Origin: Parastagonospora avenae f. sp. tritici 18332-5
Lineage: Eukaryota > Ascomycota > Dothideomycetes > Pleosporales > Phaeosphaeriaceae
NCBI GenBank assembly: GCA_022559985.1
Contig: JAFJTR010000055.1
Location: 62,001 to 126,000 of the forward strand
Reading direction: 5' to 3'
DNA length: 64,000 nt
Shown here: positions 11,400 to 22,144 of the stretch, piece by piece
Numbering within the stretch: position 1 is the first letter of the stretch
Layout: each line of letters opens with the position of its first letter
Made by a program: the position numbers and the translations under genes
The notes under the pieces: generated by a model
Seen by the model: only the letters and a program-made list of their open reading frames with translations
Databases searched by the model: none
Told to the model about the DNA's origin: nothing

Positions 11400-13152
11400 T
11401 TACCACAAACCCTGGCTTCTCGATGCTCTCCTGAACCTTCTTGCGCCCTCGCCACCTGCCTGGCCTTCACCACCAGCTTTGCCCTCGCCTCCAGCTTTAC
11501 CTTCACCTCCAGCTTTACCTTCACCTCCAGCCTTGCCCTCACCTCCTGCTTTGCCTTCACCTCCTACTTTGCCAGTACTTCCTGGTACGAGTCCAGCATT
11601 TGCATTACCGGCGTTCGCTCCAGCATTCGCGTTGCCAGTGTTGGCTCCAGCGTTGGCTCCAGCATTCGCGTTGCCAGCGTTTGCTCCAGCATTCGCTCCA
11701 GCATTCGCGTTGCCAGCGTTGGCACCAGCATTGGCTCCAGCATTCGCGTTACCAGCGTCAGCTCCAGCATTGGCTCCGGCATTCGCGTTACCAGCATTGG
11801 CTCCGGCATTCGCGTTACCAGCATTGGCTCCAGCATTGGCATCGTTTCCAGCATTAGCATTGCCAGCATCGGCGGCGCCACCATTTGCGTTGTTACCAGC
11901 ATTGGCGTCGTTTCCAGCATTGGCATCTCCGGCGTTGGCGCCACCATTTGCGTCGTTACCGGCGGCGGCCCCATTGCCAGCGTTCGCGTTGCCAGCATTG
12001 TTACCGGCGTTGGCACCGTTTCCTGCGTTTGCGTTGCCAGCGTTGTTACCAGCATTGGCGCCGTTGCCAGCATTTGCGTTGTTACCGGCGTTATTGTTAT
12101 TGCCAGCATTATTTCCAGCGTTGTTACCAGCGTTGTTGCCGTTGTCACCATTTCCTTTGTCGCCCTTGTTCTTCAAGAAGCCTTCCTGGTCTTGGTTTTG
12201 CTGTGCGTTGCCGTCCTTGTCGTTCTGAGATGGCTGTTGTCCGCCGTTGCCGGACGCAACCACCTCGAACTTGGTGCAATCATCCTGAGCGCCGCGCTGA
12301 GCCACAGGCATGTTGACTGGCTGGTGATTGCGGGCTGCGATCATGGTACACACACGGTAGATGCCGACAGGGAGACCATCTGTCACGGTGGCCTTGAGTA
12401 GACCCTGCCCGTTTCCGTTGTCATCGATGCCCTTAAAGAAGGCGAATTTAGTTGGATCCGGAGGTGTGGTCGCTTGCATGTTGCCAATATCCTGGACCGT
12501 GACGTGGCAATGGCCGATGATGTCGCCATTCTGGTTCACGTCTTGTGGCGCAGTGTAATAGTTCGTCGTGGGGTTGACGAAGAAGCCGGCGTCGAGATGC
12601 TGAGTCTGCACCTCGATGTCGAACGTTGTGTCAGAAGGAACTTTGACACCAACTTTGGGTTCAGTGATGACGGCCGTGATCATGTTGGTCTGCGCGGGGA
12701 TTTTGCCCATGGGAATACCATTGCAAGAACCGGTCAGGATCTGCATGCCATTGGTAATTTCTGAGCCCTGGCAGAAATTGATGAAGTTCGCTTTGTCGCT
12801 GGTCGGTAGGTTAGTCGTGCGATCAGTATTGAGGTGTCAGAGATGCTTACACAGCCGAAGGTGCTTGGCCGGGCTTGATGCCCTCAGTTCCAGGTTCCTG
12901 GCCCGTGAGGCCGCTGGCGGACTGGATGAGGTCGTTGTTCAAGCAGGTCTGGCCACCGTTCTGACCACCATTCTGGCCACCACCGTTCTGGCCGTTTTGC
13001 TGTCCATTCTGTTGTCCTCCTTGCTGACCTCCTCCTTGGCCTCCGCGCTGTTGCCTAGCTACGATGTTGACCTTGCTAGATACGTCTACGGCGGCTCCCT
13101 CGATGAGGCCTGCTGATGCGAGGGACGCAATGAGAAGAACAAGAGAAACCAT
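11400..13152 (-). CDS. secreted fungal protein with Asn/Ala/Gly and Gly/Glu/Lys tandem repeats
   Basis: A 566-residue protein from two exons, 13152-12851 and 12798-11400, with a 52-nt intron. Residues 1-20 are a signal peptide. A short Gly/Gln/Asn-rich stretch follows. The conserved core begins near the intron with NFINFCQG and GSCNGIPMGKI and ends at the CTKF motif, with several paired cysteines. This core is a fungal secreted family of unknown function, sometimes misannotated as a ribosomal protein. The C-terminal 250 residues are repeats: first many NAG/NANAG units, then about seven GGEGKA units. It is probably cell-wall or extracellular. The repeats are encoded by 9- to 33-bp related units that could vary in number by slippage. 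Confidence 0.75.
11450..11575 (-). repeat. 18-bp coding minisatellite (GGEGKA)
   Basis: About seven consecutive 18-bp units encode GGEGKA with few changes (KV, QA at the edges). The array is inside the 3' part of the secreted-protein gene. Confidence 0.8.
11590..12150 (-). repeat. degenerate coding repeat array (NAG/NANAG)
   Basis: Long run of imperfect units encoding Asn-Ala-Gly combinations, with higher-order units such as NANAGANAG repeated. Because the units are GC-rich and regular, several other frames stay open across it by chance. Confidence 0.8.
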
Positions 13153-15139
13153 GTTGAAAATAATATAAGAATGAAGAATGATTGTAAAGAATGGAAGCCG
13201 AACTAGTCGGAAGTGAATAGCCTAAAGAAAAGAATGTATGACTTGAAAGGACTGTGAGCTCGGTGAGAGGGAAAACGCGCTCATTTTATCACCACCTGGC
13301 TGCGACATGCAAATGCCCTTGAGGGAGCTTGCTCCGTGATCCTATCCATGGGAAGGCTAGTAAATCCAACATTGTGGTTTTACAACTGCGGCACAGACCG
13401 GATCTCGGCTCCGAACTTGGCGTTTACTAACTGGAAGAGGAGATCCTGATCGTGTAAACTTGTGAAACTGGTTAGGCTCCAAACGTCAGAACTGTCGTTT
13501 TGCGCGCTAGGTGATGTTGCGACACAACTGAGGCAAGGGGCGATGGCGCATGGTCCGCGATCCTGATTTCAGATTGTGCATTCCGCGAATCAGAAAATCA
13601 GATCCTACCGTTTTGCCTGCGAACCGAGCACCGACAGTCTGCACCTACCGTATGATTCCATCCATTTTGTCAAACGGTCCTTAGGCAGCTAGGGACGGCA
13701 TGAACATGGTAATTTTGGCAGCACCTCCTTTCCTTTGGCCTGGCTGAAACTCGTCACGTGCTTGAGTAAGCTTTGTGGATGTGGACCAAATTCTGGGCTT
13801 TTCTGGGCTCCCGTTGCTTGCCCGCGATCGACACAATAGGTGCACATGATATATGTCGAACGTACACAGGTCCGTTTCCTTCTGGAAGCTCACCTCAGTT
13901 TCTCAGCCTTGAGCTACCTCATCCAAACAACGCACTCAGGTTATCATCAACTCGAACCAAAAGCTCCTCCCTATTTCATTCGGCCAACATCGTCGTCTCG
14001 TGTGATTATGCGCGATTATCCTGTTAACATCTGGTACAATCTCACGAGCGTAGAGAGTTGTGGCGTTTCATTGCCACGGCGCAATCTTTCAGGGGCCGTG
14101 AAAGCCACGACGCCGCATTCCGAAATTTGGCCGTGCGGCCGTTGTGGCACTTCTGCAGCGTTAAGCATCTCAAGCTGATGCATGTCATCAACGACGAGGC
14201 AAGACAGACAGGTTCTCTCCGTCACCTTCACTGGCCCCCCAAAGCTGTGTGCAAGTTTTCTAGGCTTCAGAAGCGCACCAAGATATTGTGTATAGCTTCA
14301 GGCTGTCACACATGCTACCTAATGCTGCAACTTGATCGATTTCCATGTAAGTCTCATCGCGCCGGAAAATTCAAATCCTTAAGACCGATAAGGCTGCGTT
14401 TCACTCTGGCCTCGATTCCAATCGTACGAATGAAGGTTCTTCACTTCTCTGGCTTCAGAAACGCCTTCAGTTCTTCTCGTCAGAATCTTTTGCCTTGAGA
14501 AGCGTCCAGGTCATACGCGAATGAGAGTTTCGGAAGAAAGTGGCTGATCTCGGTCCTCGCAAGATGCTGACCCATACAGCTTCAGCGCTCCAGCGTCAAT
14601 TCCTTTGAAGAGTTGGTCAAGTGACAATCCCTTCGTCGCATTATGCCGCGTCTTGATCAATACGACGACACACGATTGCAAGTCTACCTCCGGAAAGGGA
14701 AATTGTACAGGATAGAAGTGCTGATACCATTATCCTGTATGATCGCTTCCTCGAAACCGACTAGGAGCTTGTTCGGCCACTGAGCGCATATTGCCGAGGA
14801 GGCCGAGTGATATACCGTTGTATCAGCCTACATAGCTTCAGAGGCTTATCAGCACGTTATCTGATACTAGAAAGGATGCGAAGATACACGGCCATCCATA
14901 TGGTTACTATGTAGGCACTCAAGTCTTGAGAACAGGCAGGAATTCTGGTGCTGCTTGACATGCGCGGCTCTTAAGAACTTGTTCCCTGCCCTCATCTTCA
15001 ACTATGCGCAATAAGTAAAAGTATTAAACCGTGTTGACAGAAATGCGCAGCGTATGAATCTGAAAATGAAATTTCATAGCATCCATACCTAGTTTTATGT
15101 GAAGCCTAGCTACGTAGCAAAACCCCAAGCATCTCCAAC
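13153..15139. other. long intergenic region with degenerate repeat copies
   Basis: About 2 kb between the secreted-protein start and the 3' end of the alpha-glucoside-type transporter. No credible gene. It holds two sequences resembling the TIR element at 30400-30550 (14188-14356 and about 14745-14860). Confidence 0.55.
14188..14356. mobile_element. degenerate copy of a small TIR element
   Basis: The left end ATCAACGACGAGGCAAG resembles the left terminal repeat at 30409. The interior GTGTATAGCTTCAGG resembles GTGTATAGCTCCAGG at 30498. The right end ATTTCCATGTAAGTCTCA resembles the right terminal repeat at 30524. Order and approximate spacing are kept. This is a by-eye comparison and could partly be chance. 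Confidence 0.35.
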
Positions 15140-17152
15140 CTACGCACGAGACTCGACTCGCTCAGCATCATTCTGCTTTTCATACTGGTGCGCAACATCC
15201 GTAAGGGCAGGCTTCAGCGCGTCGGCCGCCTCGCGTGTAAACTTGCGTGCCGAAACCTTGTGCTCGAACATCAAATCCAGTTCTGAGTACGTGAAGCCCT
15301 TTGGCTCGGGAAGACGGAAGTAGCCCCACGCAATGAACAAGAGCGCGATACCGGCCTAAGATGTCAGAGTACGAAGTCAGTGAATGTCTCATATGCATTT
15401 CGTTCATGTAGGGGCATACCCAAAAAAAACCGCCCTTTGCTCCCCAATTCCAGTCATTTTTGCCGACCATCTTAGGCATGATAGTGTTGGTGACGAAGAC
15501 AATGGAGTTGTATGATGCTCGGGACAGGGCGACGGTCTTGACACGCAGGCGGGACGACGGAATCTCGGCAGCGAGAGAGTAGCAGATAGGTCCCAGAGAG
15601 AGCTAATAAGGTCAGTCAGGGGTTGAGCAGTGAAGGGGTGAGGAGGCTGACCTGGAAGCAGAAAATCATGAGAATAATCAGAATACCTCCCGCAAGACTT
15701 GCGCTCTTGTTCGTAGGAGGTGCAAGGCCGATAAAGCCAACAATCAGGAGAATGATAAAGATGGCGGAAAGACCAACGAGGTAGATGGGGCGGCGGCCGT
15801 AACGTGTCATGATCCACCATGCAATGAAGCAACCAACCAACCCCAAGCAGTCTTGACCGATGGTAAGGTGGAATGAATCGTCCTGGCTGAGGCCAACCCC
15901 TTGCATGAATTGAGTGCCGAAGCCCATGCTGGAAATGTTGTCAGTAACATGTTTCAACCACAGGTGGTCGTGAAGCTTACAATGGGACACCACAGAGCGC
16001 CTGAGTAATGAAAGCCATTGCAGATACTTCCGTGCGGTGCAAATCGCTTCCGCGGAACAAGTGCCAGTAGTTGGTACCGGACCCAACTTGCTTCTCGTAC
16101 TTGTCGGTAACAACCATCATCTCAACGTGTGCATCGAGGTCGAACTCTATGCCTTCGGTAGGAGTAGTGATCTTGCTGATTGCTACCTTCGCTTCATCGA
16201 TACGACCCTGTCGAACGAGCCACCATGGAGACTCTGGGGCGAGGAAAGTAGCCAGGATAATGGGGATGGGCCAAATCCACTGCAGTGCGAATGGAATGCG
16301 GTAGCCCCATTGCGTCGTATTTTTCATCAGGCCGGTAAGGATTCCGGTAGACAAAAGGCCGCCCACCACTAAAACACCAAAGTTAGCCTGAAAAGTTCCA
16401 TAGCACTATCGGCGCATGCATACCCCAGCATATGTTGATCCACGAAGTCATGTAACCTGCGGACTGTTAGCGGGAAAGTACTTCCGGCTTATTTCTTTGC
16501 ATACCTCTGAGATGCGTAGGACAAAGATCCGCAGCGTATGAGATAGCAAGAGTCTGGAATACACCCCATGGCAGACCCTGGATGATGCCACCAACAAGGA
16601 ACATTTCCAAGCCTGTGGAGAAGAACGGGATGAAGATGGCACCAACCATGAACACCATGCTGCCAATCATAGTCTTCTTGTAGCCGATCCATTCGGTGAT
16701 GTATCCGTTGATGATGAGACCGAGAATGCATCCAACCTAGTTGAATTAGCTTTGTCCGCTCTCATGTTGAAGATACGCATGCACACCTGAGTTCCGTTGA
16801 GAATGATGGTCTGCCATCGCGATGAGACAATCTTGACGCCATCGGCATCAACCTGATCGCCAAACTTGTTTCGGAATGGCTGGAAGGCGAAGAATTTGTT
16901 CATCAAGCTGGTATCGTAGCCCTCCATGACAACGCAGAGCGAGATGACAAAGGAGAAGACGATAGCCTTCCACCAGAAGCGCAGCGATTGACGAACGGAC
17001 ATGTTGTGCTCATTGTTGATGGCTGCGGTGGTGTCTTCGGCAATGTTCTGGCCAGTCGTAGATGTGACATGTTCAGAGACATGCCCTTCGGTCTTCTCCA
17101 TGGTGGCCATGTCGAACGATGCTCGAGGTGTTTGATGGTCTCCGTCTGACAA
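15140..17152 (-). CDS. MFS alpha-glucoside/oligosaccharide permease (MAL-type)
   Basis: A 564-residue transporter in seven exons: 17152-16787, 16736-16505, 16456-16424 (33 nt), 16368-15981, 15928-15652, 15602-15420 and 15355-15140. Introns are 48-64 nt and every junction keeps frame. Features typical of the yeast MAL31/AGT1 group are GYDTSLMNKFFAF in helix 1, PESPWWLVRQGR after helix 6, YGRRPIYL, and LPEPKGFTYSELDLMFEHK with KVSARKF at the C-terminus. The group includes permeases for maltose, sucrose, trehalose and, in Metarhizium, raffinose. It is divergent from the Zn2Cys6 regulator, with which it shares a 514-bp promoter. A TATATA lies about 50 bp upstream of the ATG. Confidence 0.92.
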
Positions 17153-17666
17153 AGTGTCGAGATGAGGATGAAGAAGTTCTTGTGTGCAGAGATCTGCGCC
17201 CTATATACATCTTGATATCAAGTCACCCGAGGCTGGACTCCTTGTCATGCACCCAAGCGTGGCCCGATAGTCTGGACGACCAAGACCCGGTAACTGTCCA
17301 GGAAGGGGTAAGACCAGATCTTTGCGGGGTAGCCACATGGCGGGATGTTCAGCAAAGGTGCCCATGGGGAGAGAATGGAGTGCTCCTGCTGAAAACGGCC
17401 AATGAATTCAAGGCTCGCCGCCAAGCTTCGTCACGAGGCAAGACGCTCCAGAGACTTTTCCTGTGTTTTCCGCCGTCTTCCTCTCTTGAGTTAGACGAAG
17501 CTCGTGCGTTTTGGCGGCACCGTTCCTTTTTCTGGCGGTTCCGTCCGAACACGAGTCAGTTGCCTAGGTGCACTCGCCCCCAACCACCGAGTCTCAAGGG
17601 CTCGTCCACTCATCGTATTTACCGCTTTTCCGCCCAGTTGAATGGAGTCCTTCTCGAAGCGCAATC
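17153..17666. promoter_or_regulatory. shared divergent promoter, transporter and regulator
   Basis: A 514-bp space between divergent start codons. It contains TATATA at 17203-17208 (for the transporter), GCGGGG at 17324-17329 (CreA-type) and two matched CGG-N2-CCG sites at 17515-17522 and 17536-17543. The layout is typical of a pathway regulator next to one of its targets. Confidence 0.6.
17515..17543. promoter_or_regulatory. paired CGG-N2-CCG elements
   Basis: CGGCACCG at 17515-17522 and CGGTTCCG at 17536-17543. Each is embedded in TGGCGGNNCCGTYC, so the two are 21 bp apart, two helical turns. Zn2Cys6 dimers bind CGG triplets in inverted or direct arrangement, so these are candidate operators for the adjacent regulator. 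Confidence 0.5.
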
Positions 17667-19325
17667 ATGCGCAAGCCGTCAGCTTGCAGCGTTTGTCGGT
17701 AGGTGACAAGCTTCCCCACATCCATACCCGACTACCGCTGACCTGGCTGGAGAGCACGCCGTCGCAAATGCATCTACCCAACAGGTCGGCACGCGACCAT
17801 TTGCGAGTATTGCCTCTCGCATGGTACCGAGTGTCTCCAGGGACCACCAGAAGGCGGCTATTATGCCAAAAGACGAGCAAGACTCCAAGAGTTTCAAACA
17901 GCCCAAGGCGCAGCTGGGCCCCTTGAGCCACCGCCAAGGCAGCATCATGAAGAACTGCCACCCATTCCCCTCAGGCGAGAACTTGTCAATCTGTACTTTG
18001 ACTACATCCACGATCAGTTCCATTCCATGTACCATCGAGCATCTTTCATGGCCGACGTAGAGCATGACAACGTGCCGGCGATCATTCTCTTCGCCATCTT
18101 CGCTTTCTCAGCCAGGTTCTCGACAAATGAACTCTTTGGCGGAACTGATGCAAGAGAAAAAGGCAATACATATCGCGCGGCTAGCGAGAGACTCTTTAGC
18201 CTTCGAGAGATCAGTCCTACCACGGTACAAGCCTGCGTCCTACTAGGAGCCTACGCTGCCGCCAATGGAGAGACCGACGTTGAGAACCTTTATTACAGTA
18301 CTGGTGGACGCATGTGTCTGGCGATTGACTTGCCAAATCAACCAGTCGCTAGTCCGATCGAGCGTGAAGTGAACATCAGAACATGGTGGACAATCTGTAT
18401 GGTTGATGTCTGGTCGTCTACTGCTGTCAAATTGCCACGAATCATGCCGATCGAAAGCGCTGCAAGTGCGCCATTACCTGTTGACGAATTTGCCTTCATT
18501 TCCATGGGCAGCGGAAATGGGGTACATCCAAGCCCGGACACGACGACCTTGACCACCCCACTGTTTGCGGAGATGATTAAGTTGAACAGGATTCTAATGA
18601 GGATCATCGATTTCAATCAAGCTTGCGTATCACAACACCTCACTGGTATGCCCTTGGAACAAGGCATACGCCAATTATCGAACGAGCTTGATACTTGGCT
18701 GGAAGATTTACCGGAACACATGCGCGATACGCCCGAGAACTTCAAAAATTTCGCGTCAATGGGCCTGGGCCGCATGTTCGTTGCCGTATACTTAGGATAC
18801 TATCACTACGGCCAGCTATTGACTTACCAGTTCCTGTCAGCTTCTTCGGAATCTGAAGGAGATTCATCAACTTACGCTGACGCCTGCAAACACTACGCTG
18901 CACGGCTTTGTTCACTCGTATATCGCTCGCACTCAACTCCTGGGAGCGAGGTCTTATATTCAGCTGTCTCGCACATACTTGTCATTGCGTCTACAATCCA
19001 AATCCACACTCTCCTCTTCTCAGGCGATGAAAGCCAGATAAGAGTCTCAAAGTCGAGATTGGAGCGAAATTTTGAAATTTTGCTCAAATTGCGGACTTAT
19101 TGGCCAAGCGTAGATGGCGCTATGAGTCGTCTGCGAGCTTTCCACCAAACCTGTCTTCGAAGCAAGGAGACGAGTTTCGTTCTTGATCGATGGCTCTTGC
19201 GCTTCCTCGTTCAATTTGCGCCTCACATGGAGCTAGAACCCAGGGATAATGATCCTGAATACGAGGCTTTGTTGGCACTGAGTAGACAGTCGCCATTATC
19301 CTGCTATTCAGGGTTGTCTGTGTAG
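17667..19325 (+). CDS. Zn2Cys6 fungal transcription factor
   Basis: A 534-residue regulator in two exons, 17667-17698 and 17753-19325. The 54-nt intron (GTAGGT...GGAG, branch CTGAC) falls inside the zinc cluster. After splicing the N-terminus has Cys at residues 7, 10, 17, 28, 31 and 38, spacing C-x2-C-x6-C-x10-C-x2-C-x6-C, with the basic run RARRRK between the second and third Cys. This is a complete binuclear cluster. A short linker follows, then the fungal-specific middle homology region from about residue 115 (LVNLYFDYIHDQFHSMYHRASF) and the usual GRMCLAIDL and RRTWW-like (RTWWTI) motifs. It sits divergent to the MAL-type permease and upstream of the GH27 gene, which suggests control of those genes. 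Confidence 0.88.
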
Positions 19326-19719
19326 GCAGTCAGGCGTCCGAGGTCACGAGATTGCCATGGCCGCAAAAGGCAAGACACGCGTAATTGCGTCGGATGTCGT
19401 AGTGATCTCAACTACGACGGAAACCGACTAGGGCCATATCATATCAGAGGTAGCCCATCCTGAAACTGTCCACAGGGTCTTGCTGTCGCAATGGGATTAT
19501 TGCGTCTCTGCGTATAGCTTCAGACTACCATGTTGCGGGGCAGTTGGTAGCGTCGGGAAACTCGTCGACATTCTGCACGCTTGCGGAGCCTCTCCATTGA
19601 CCGCCCGAACTCGCGGACTTGGCATCCTGGGATCACGACCCACTCGCATGGACACCCCAAAGTATGCTTAAAACGCTGAAGTGGCGGCTTCGATCAAAGC
19701 ACATTCTCAACTTCGCACA
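19326..19719. other. intergenic, GH27 promoter region
   Basis: Between the regulator stop and the alpha-galactosidase start. It contains a palindrome at 19396-19418, a 16-bp match to the 30.4-kb TIR (19409-19424), a TATAGCTTCAG word at 19512 and a CreA-type GCGGGG at 19535-19540. Confidence 0.6.
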
Positions 19720-21388
19720 ATGACCTCGTCTCGAAGCAACACCGTCTTTGCGGTAACCGCACTCCTGGGTGGCGCTGCTGCCATTAACAATGGTCTCGCC
19801 ATCACACCTCCTATGGGCTGGGTACAATTTCCTAAGCAAGCAGTTGGACCATATGCTGACAGCAAAAGAACAACTGGAACGCCTTTGGATGCGACGTCTC
19901 TGAGAAGTTACTCCTCACAACATCAGAACAAATCATAAGCCTTGGTCTGCGTGATCTCGGCTACAACTATGTCGTCCTGGACGACTGCTGGCAAGATCCC
20001 AAAGGACGAGATAAGAAAGGAAAATTACAGATCAACTACGAAAAATTTCCGAACGGTCTGAACGCGATCTCGGATCATCTCCACAGCCAAAACTTCAAGT
20101 TTGGAATGTATAGTAGTGCCGGCGAGATGACCTGCGCAAGGTTTTGTACGACCCATCACACTCTAATCTTTAGATCAGGTGCTGACAACGAGCAGCAGGA
20201 TCGCTGGACCACGAAGTCGACGACGCGAAGAGCTTTGCTGGTTGGGGCGTTGACATGCTGAAGTACGACAGCTGCTATCACATGGGCCGTGTTGGCACGC
20301 CATCGATATCGTTCAATCGCTTCAAGACGATGGCGGACGCGCTCAAAGGGACCGGAAAGAATATCCTCTTCAATTTGTGTAATTGGGGAGAGGACCTCGT
20401 CCATACCGTAAGCAATGCCACGTCAAATGATCAACAAATCCCCAAACTGACTTCTTGATAGTGGGGCATGTCGATCGCCAACTCCTGGCGTATCACAGGC
20501 GATATCTACGATTCATTCTCTCGCCCAGACGACCTCTGCGGCTGCAACACTGTCGCGCCTGGGGATGTAAACTGTGTTGCGCCAGGTACTCATTGCTCGA
20601 CACTCTTTATTCTCAACAAGGTTGCGCCTTTTGCGGACCGCAGCATCCCCGGCGGATGGAGCGACCTCGACATGCTCGAAGTTGGCCAAGGCGGCCAGAC
20701 CGACGAAGAGTACAAAGCGCACTTTGCACTTTGGGCCGCGATCAAGTCACCATTATTCCTGGGTAACGACTTGCGGAGTATGCCCGCTTCAGCTCTGACC
20801 ATCATCAACAATCCCGCCATCATCGCCCTTAGTCAGGATCCTCACGGCCGAAGTGTGACACGCGTGCGACGCGACACTGAAGGCGTAGCAAAGGATGAGT
20901 GGGGCATGGGCGAGACGCACGTCTGGGCCGGACATCTCCAAAACAGCGATGAAGTTGTCATTCTGCTGAACGCTGGAGGTGAAGACATGGAAATGAGCGT
21001 CACACTCGCTGAGATATTCATCCCTTACGGACCTGGTGGATCTGCGCCACACGTCAAGTACGACTGGGCGATCCATGATCTATGGGCCCATCGCATGTCA
21101 GACGATATTGCGGAGGAACTACTCGCAGCAAAGAAAGAGGAGGAACGTGAGGCCATCTTGAAGAAGGCGGACTGGTACAATGCCACCGAAATTCCCTACG
21201 CAAAGGGTCTGGCGCAGGAGGACCCACGTCTCTTTGGGGAGAAGATTGGTGTTGTTGAGGCTGGAGGTGTTTTGAAGGCAGATGTGAAGAGGCATGCTGC
21301 ACGTGTTTTCAGGCTGCGCAGAATTGCGAAGGAGGGAGACGCCTTTGAGGCCAAGAGCATCTCGAGGGAGGACCACGATGAGTTGTAG
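19720..21388 (+). CDS. GH27 alpha-galactosidase with C-terminal HDEL
   Basis: A 505-residue GH27 enzyme close to Aspergillus AglB in order of motifs. There are four exons: 19720-19821, 19869-20145, 20196-20407 and 20462-21388. The second acceptor is ambiguous by one codon between AG 20192 and AG 20195. A signal peptide covers about residues 1-21. LDDCW lies in the active site, D151 in LKYDSC is the nucleophile and D211 in WRITGD is the acid/base. The barrel is followed by a long C-terminal region ending in HDEL, the ER-retrieval signal of fungi. It releases terminal alpha-galactose from melibiose, raffinose, stachyose or galactomannan. With HDEL it may act inside the secretory pathway, not outside the cell. 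Confidence 0.92.
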
Positions 21389-22144
21389 AGACATCATGTA
21401 CGAGATTGCGCAGGCAGCGATTTGGCATCTGAGAGGGAGATTGGGGAGACGTACATGTCCGAGTTTGTGAAGACCGTTCCGTGGTTCTGGGAATATTCGA
21501 ACGACTTTTAGCTGTTCTTCGTGATCCCGGCGTGTTCAGCTTTCGCTTAACTCATAAGCATTTCCTGTTAAATATCTACACTGCCATTACTTTTTATGGT
21601 CCTACTTAGCCTGGCTGTAAATTCAGGTAGGTTGTGATCAATTGTCTTCTCTAGACTGACGTCACAGTATTCGCAGCATTTCCTTCGTTAGTGATCGACC
21701 AATATTCCCTACAATCGGTGTTGGTAGTCGAGCTCCTTTCCTGCACCGTACCTTCAGAGCACTTTAATCCACCACTTGGTAAATTGCATCCTAAGTGCAA
21801 ATGAAAATCTTTGCTTCCAAACGTATTATGCTGTGCACGTGAAGAAAACCCCAAGTTCCAGGTTTGGCTAATGAAACGTGAATTAATATGAGATCTGCCG
21901 ATTCAAGATCCGAGATGCATGTTCCCCAGATTTGTGCTTTAGCCGTAGACACCCAGCCTTCTCGAGTCCTCGCTAATGGAGGCACACCCCAGCCTGCCAT
22001 CAAAATATATGCAGCGGTAGTCCACGTCGGCGGTTATAGGAAGATCCGTGGGATGCTTTGGACGATATAAAGTGGAAAGGCTGTAGTTCGATTCAACCCC
22101 AAGTTTGTTCCTCGACCTCAACACTAGAGCCCGAACTAGACAAA
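21389..22144. other. intergenic region
   Basis: Between the GH27 stop and the secreted hydrolase start. Nothing is seen except a TATA-like element at 22066-22072. Confidence 0.6.
22066..22072 (+). promoter_or_regulatory. putative TATA box of the secreted hydrolase
   Basis: TATAAAG located 79 bp upstream of the ATG at 22145, a suitable distance for a fungal core promoter. Confidence 0.45.

Noticed and set aside
11479..12228. Plus-strand open frame of 249 codons, Pro/Ala/Leu-rich
   Set aside because: It is the reverse of the NAG/GGEGKA repeat array. Regular GC-rich repeats keep other frames open. It has no start context or domain.
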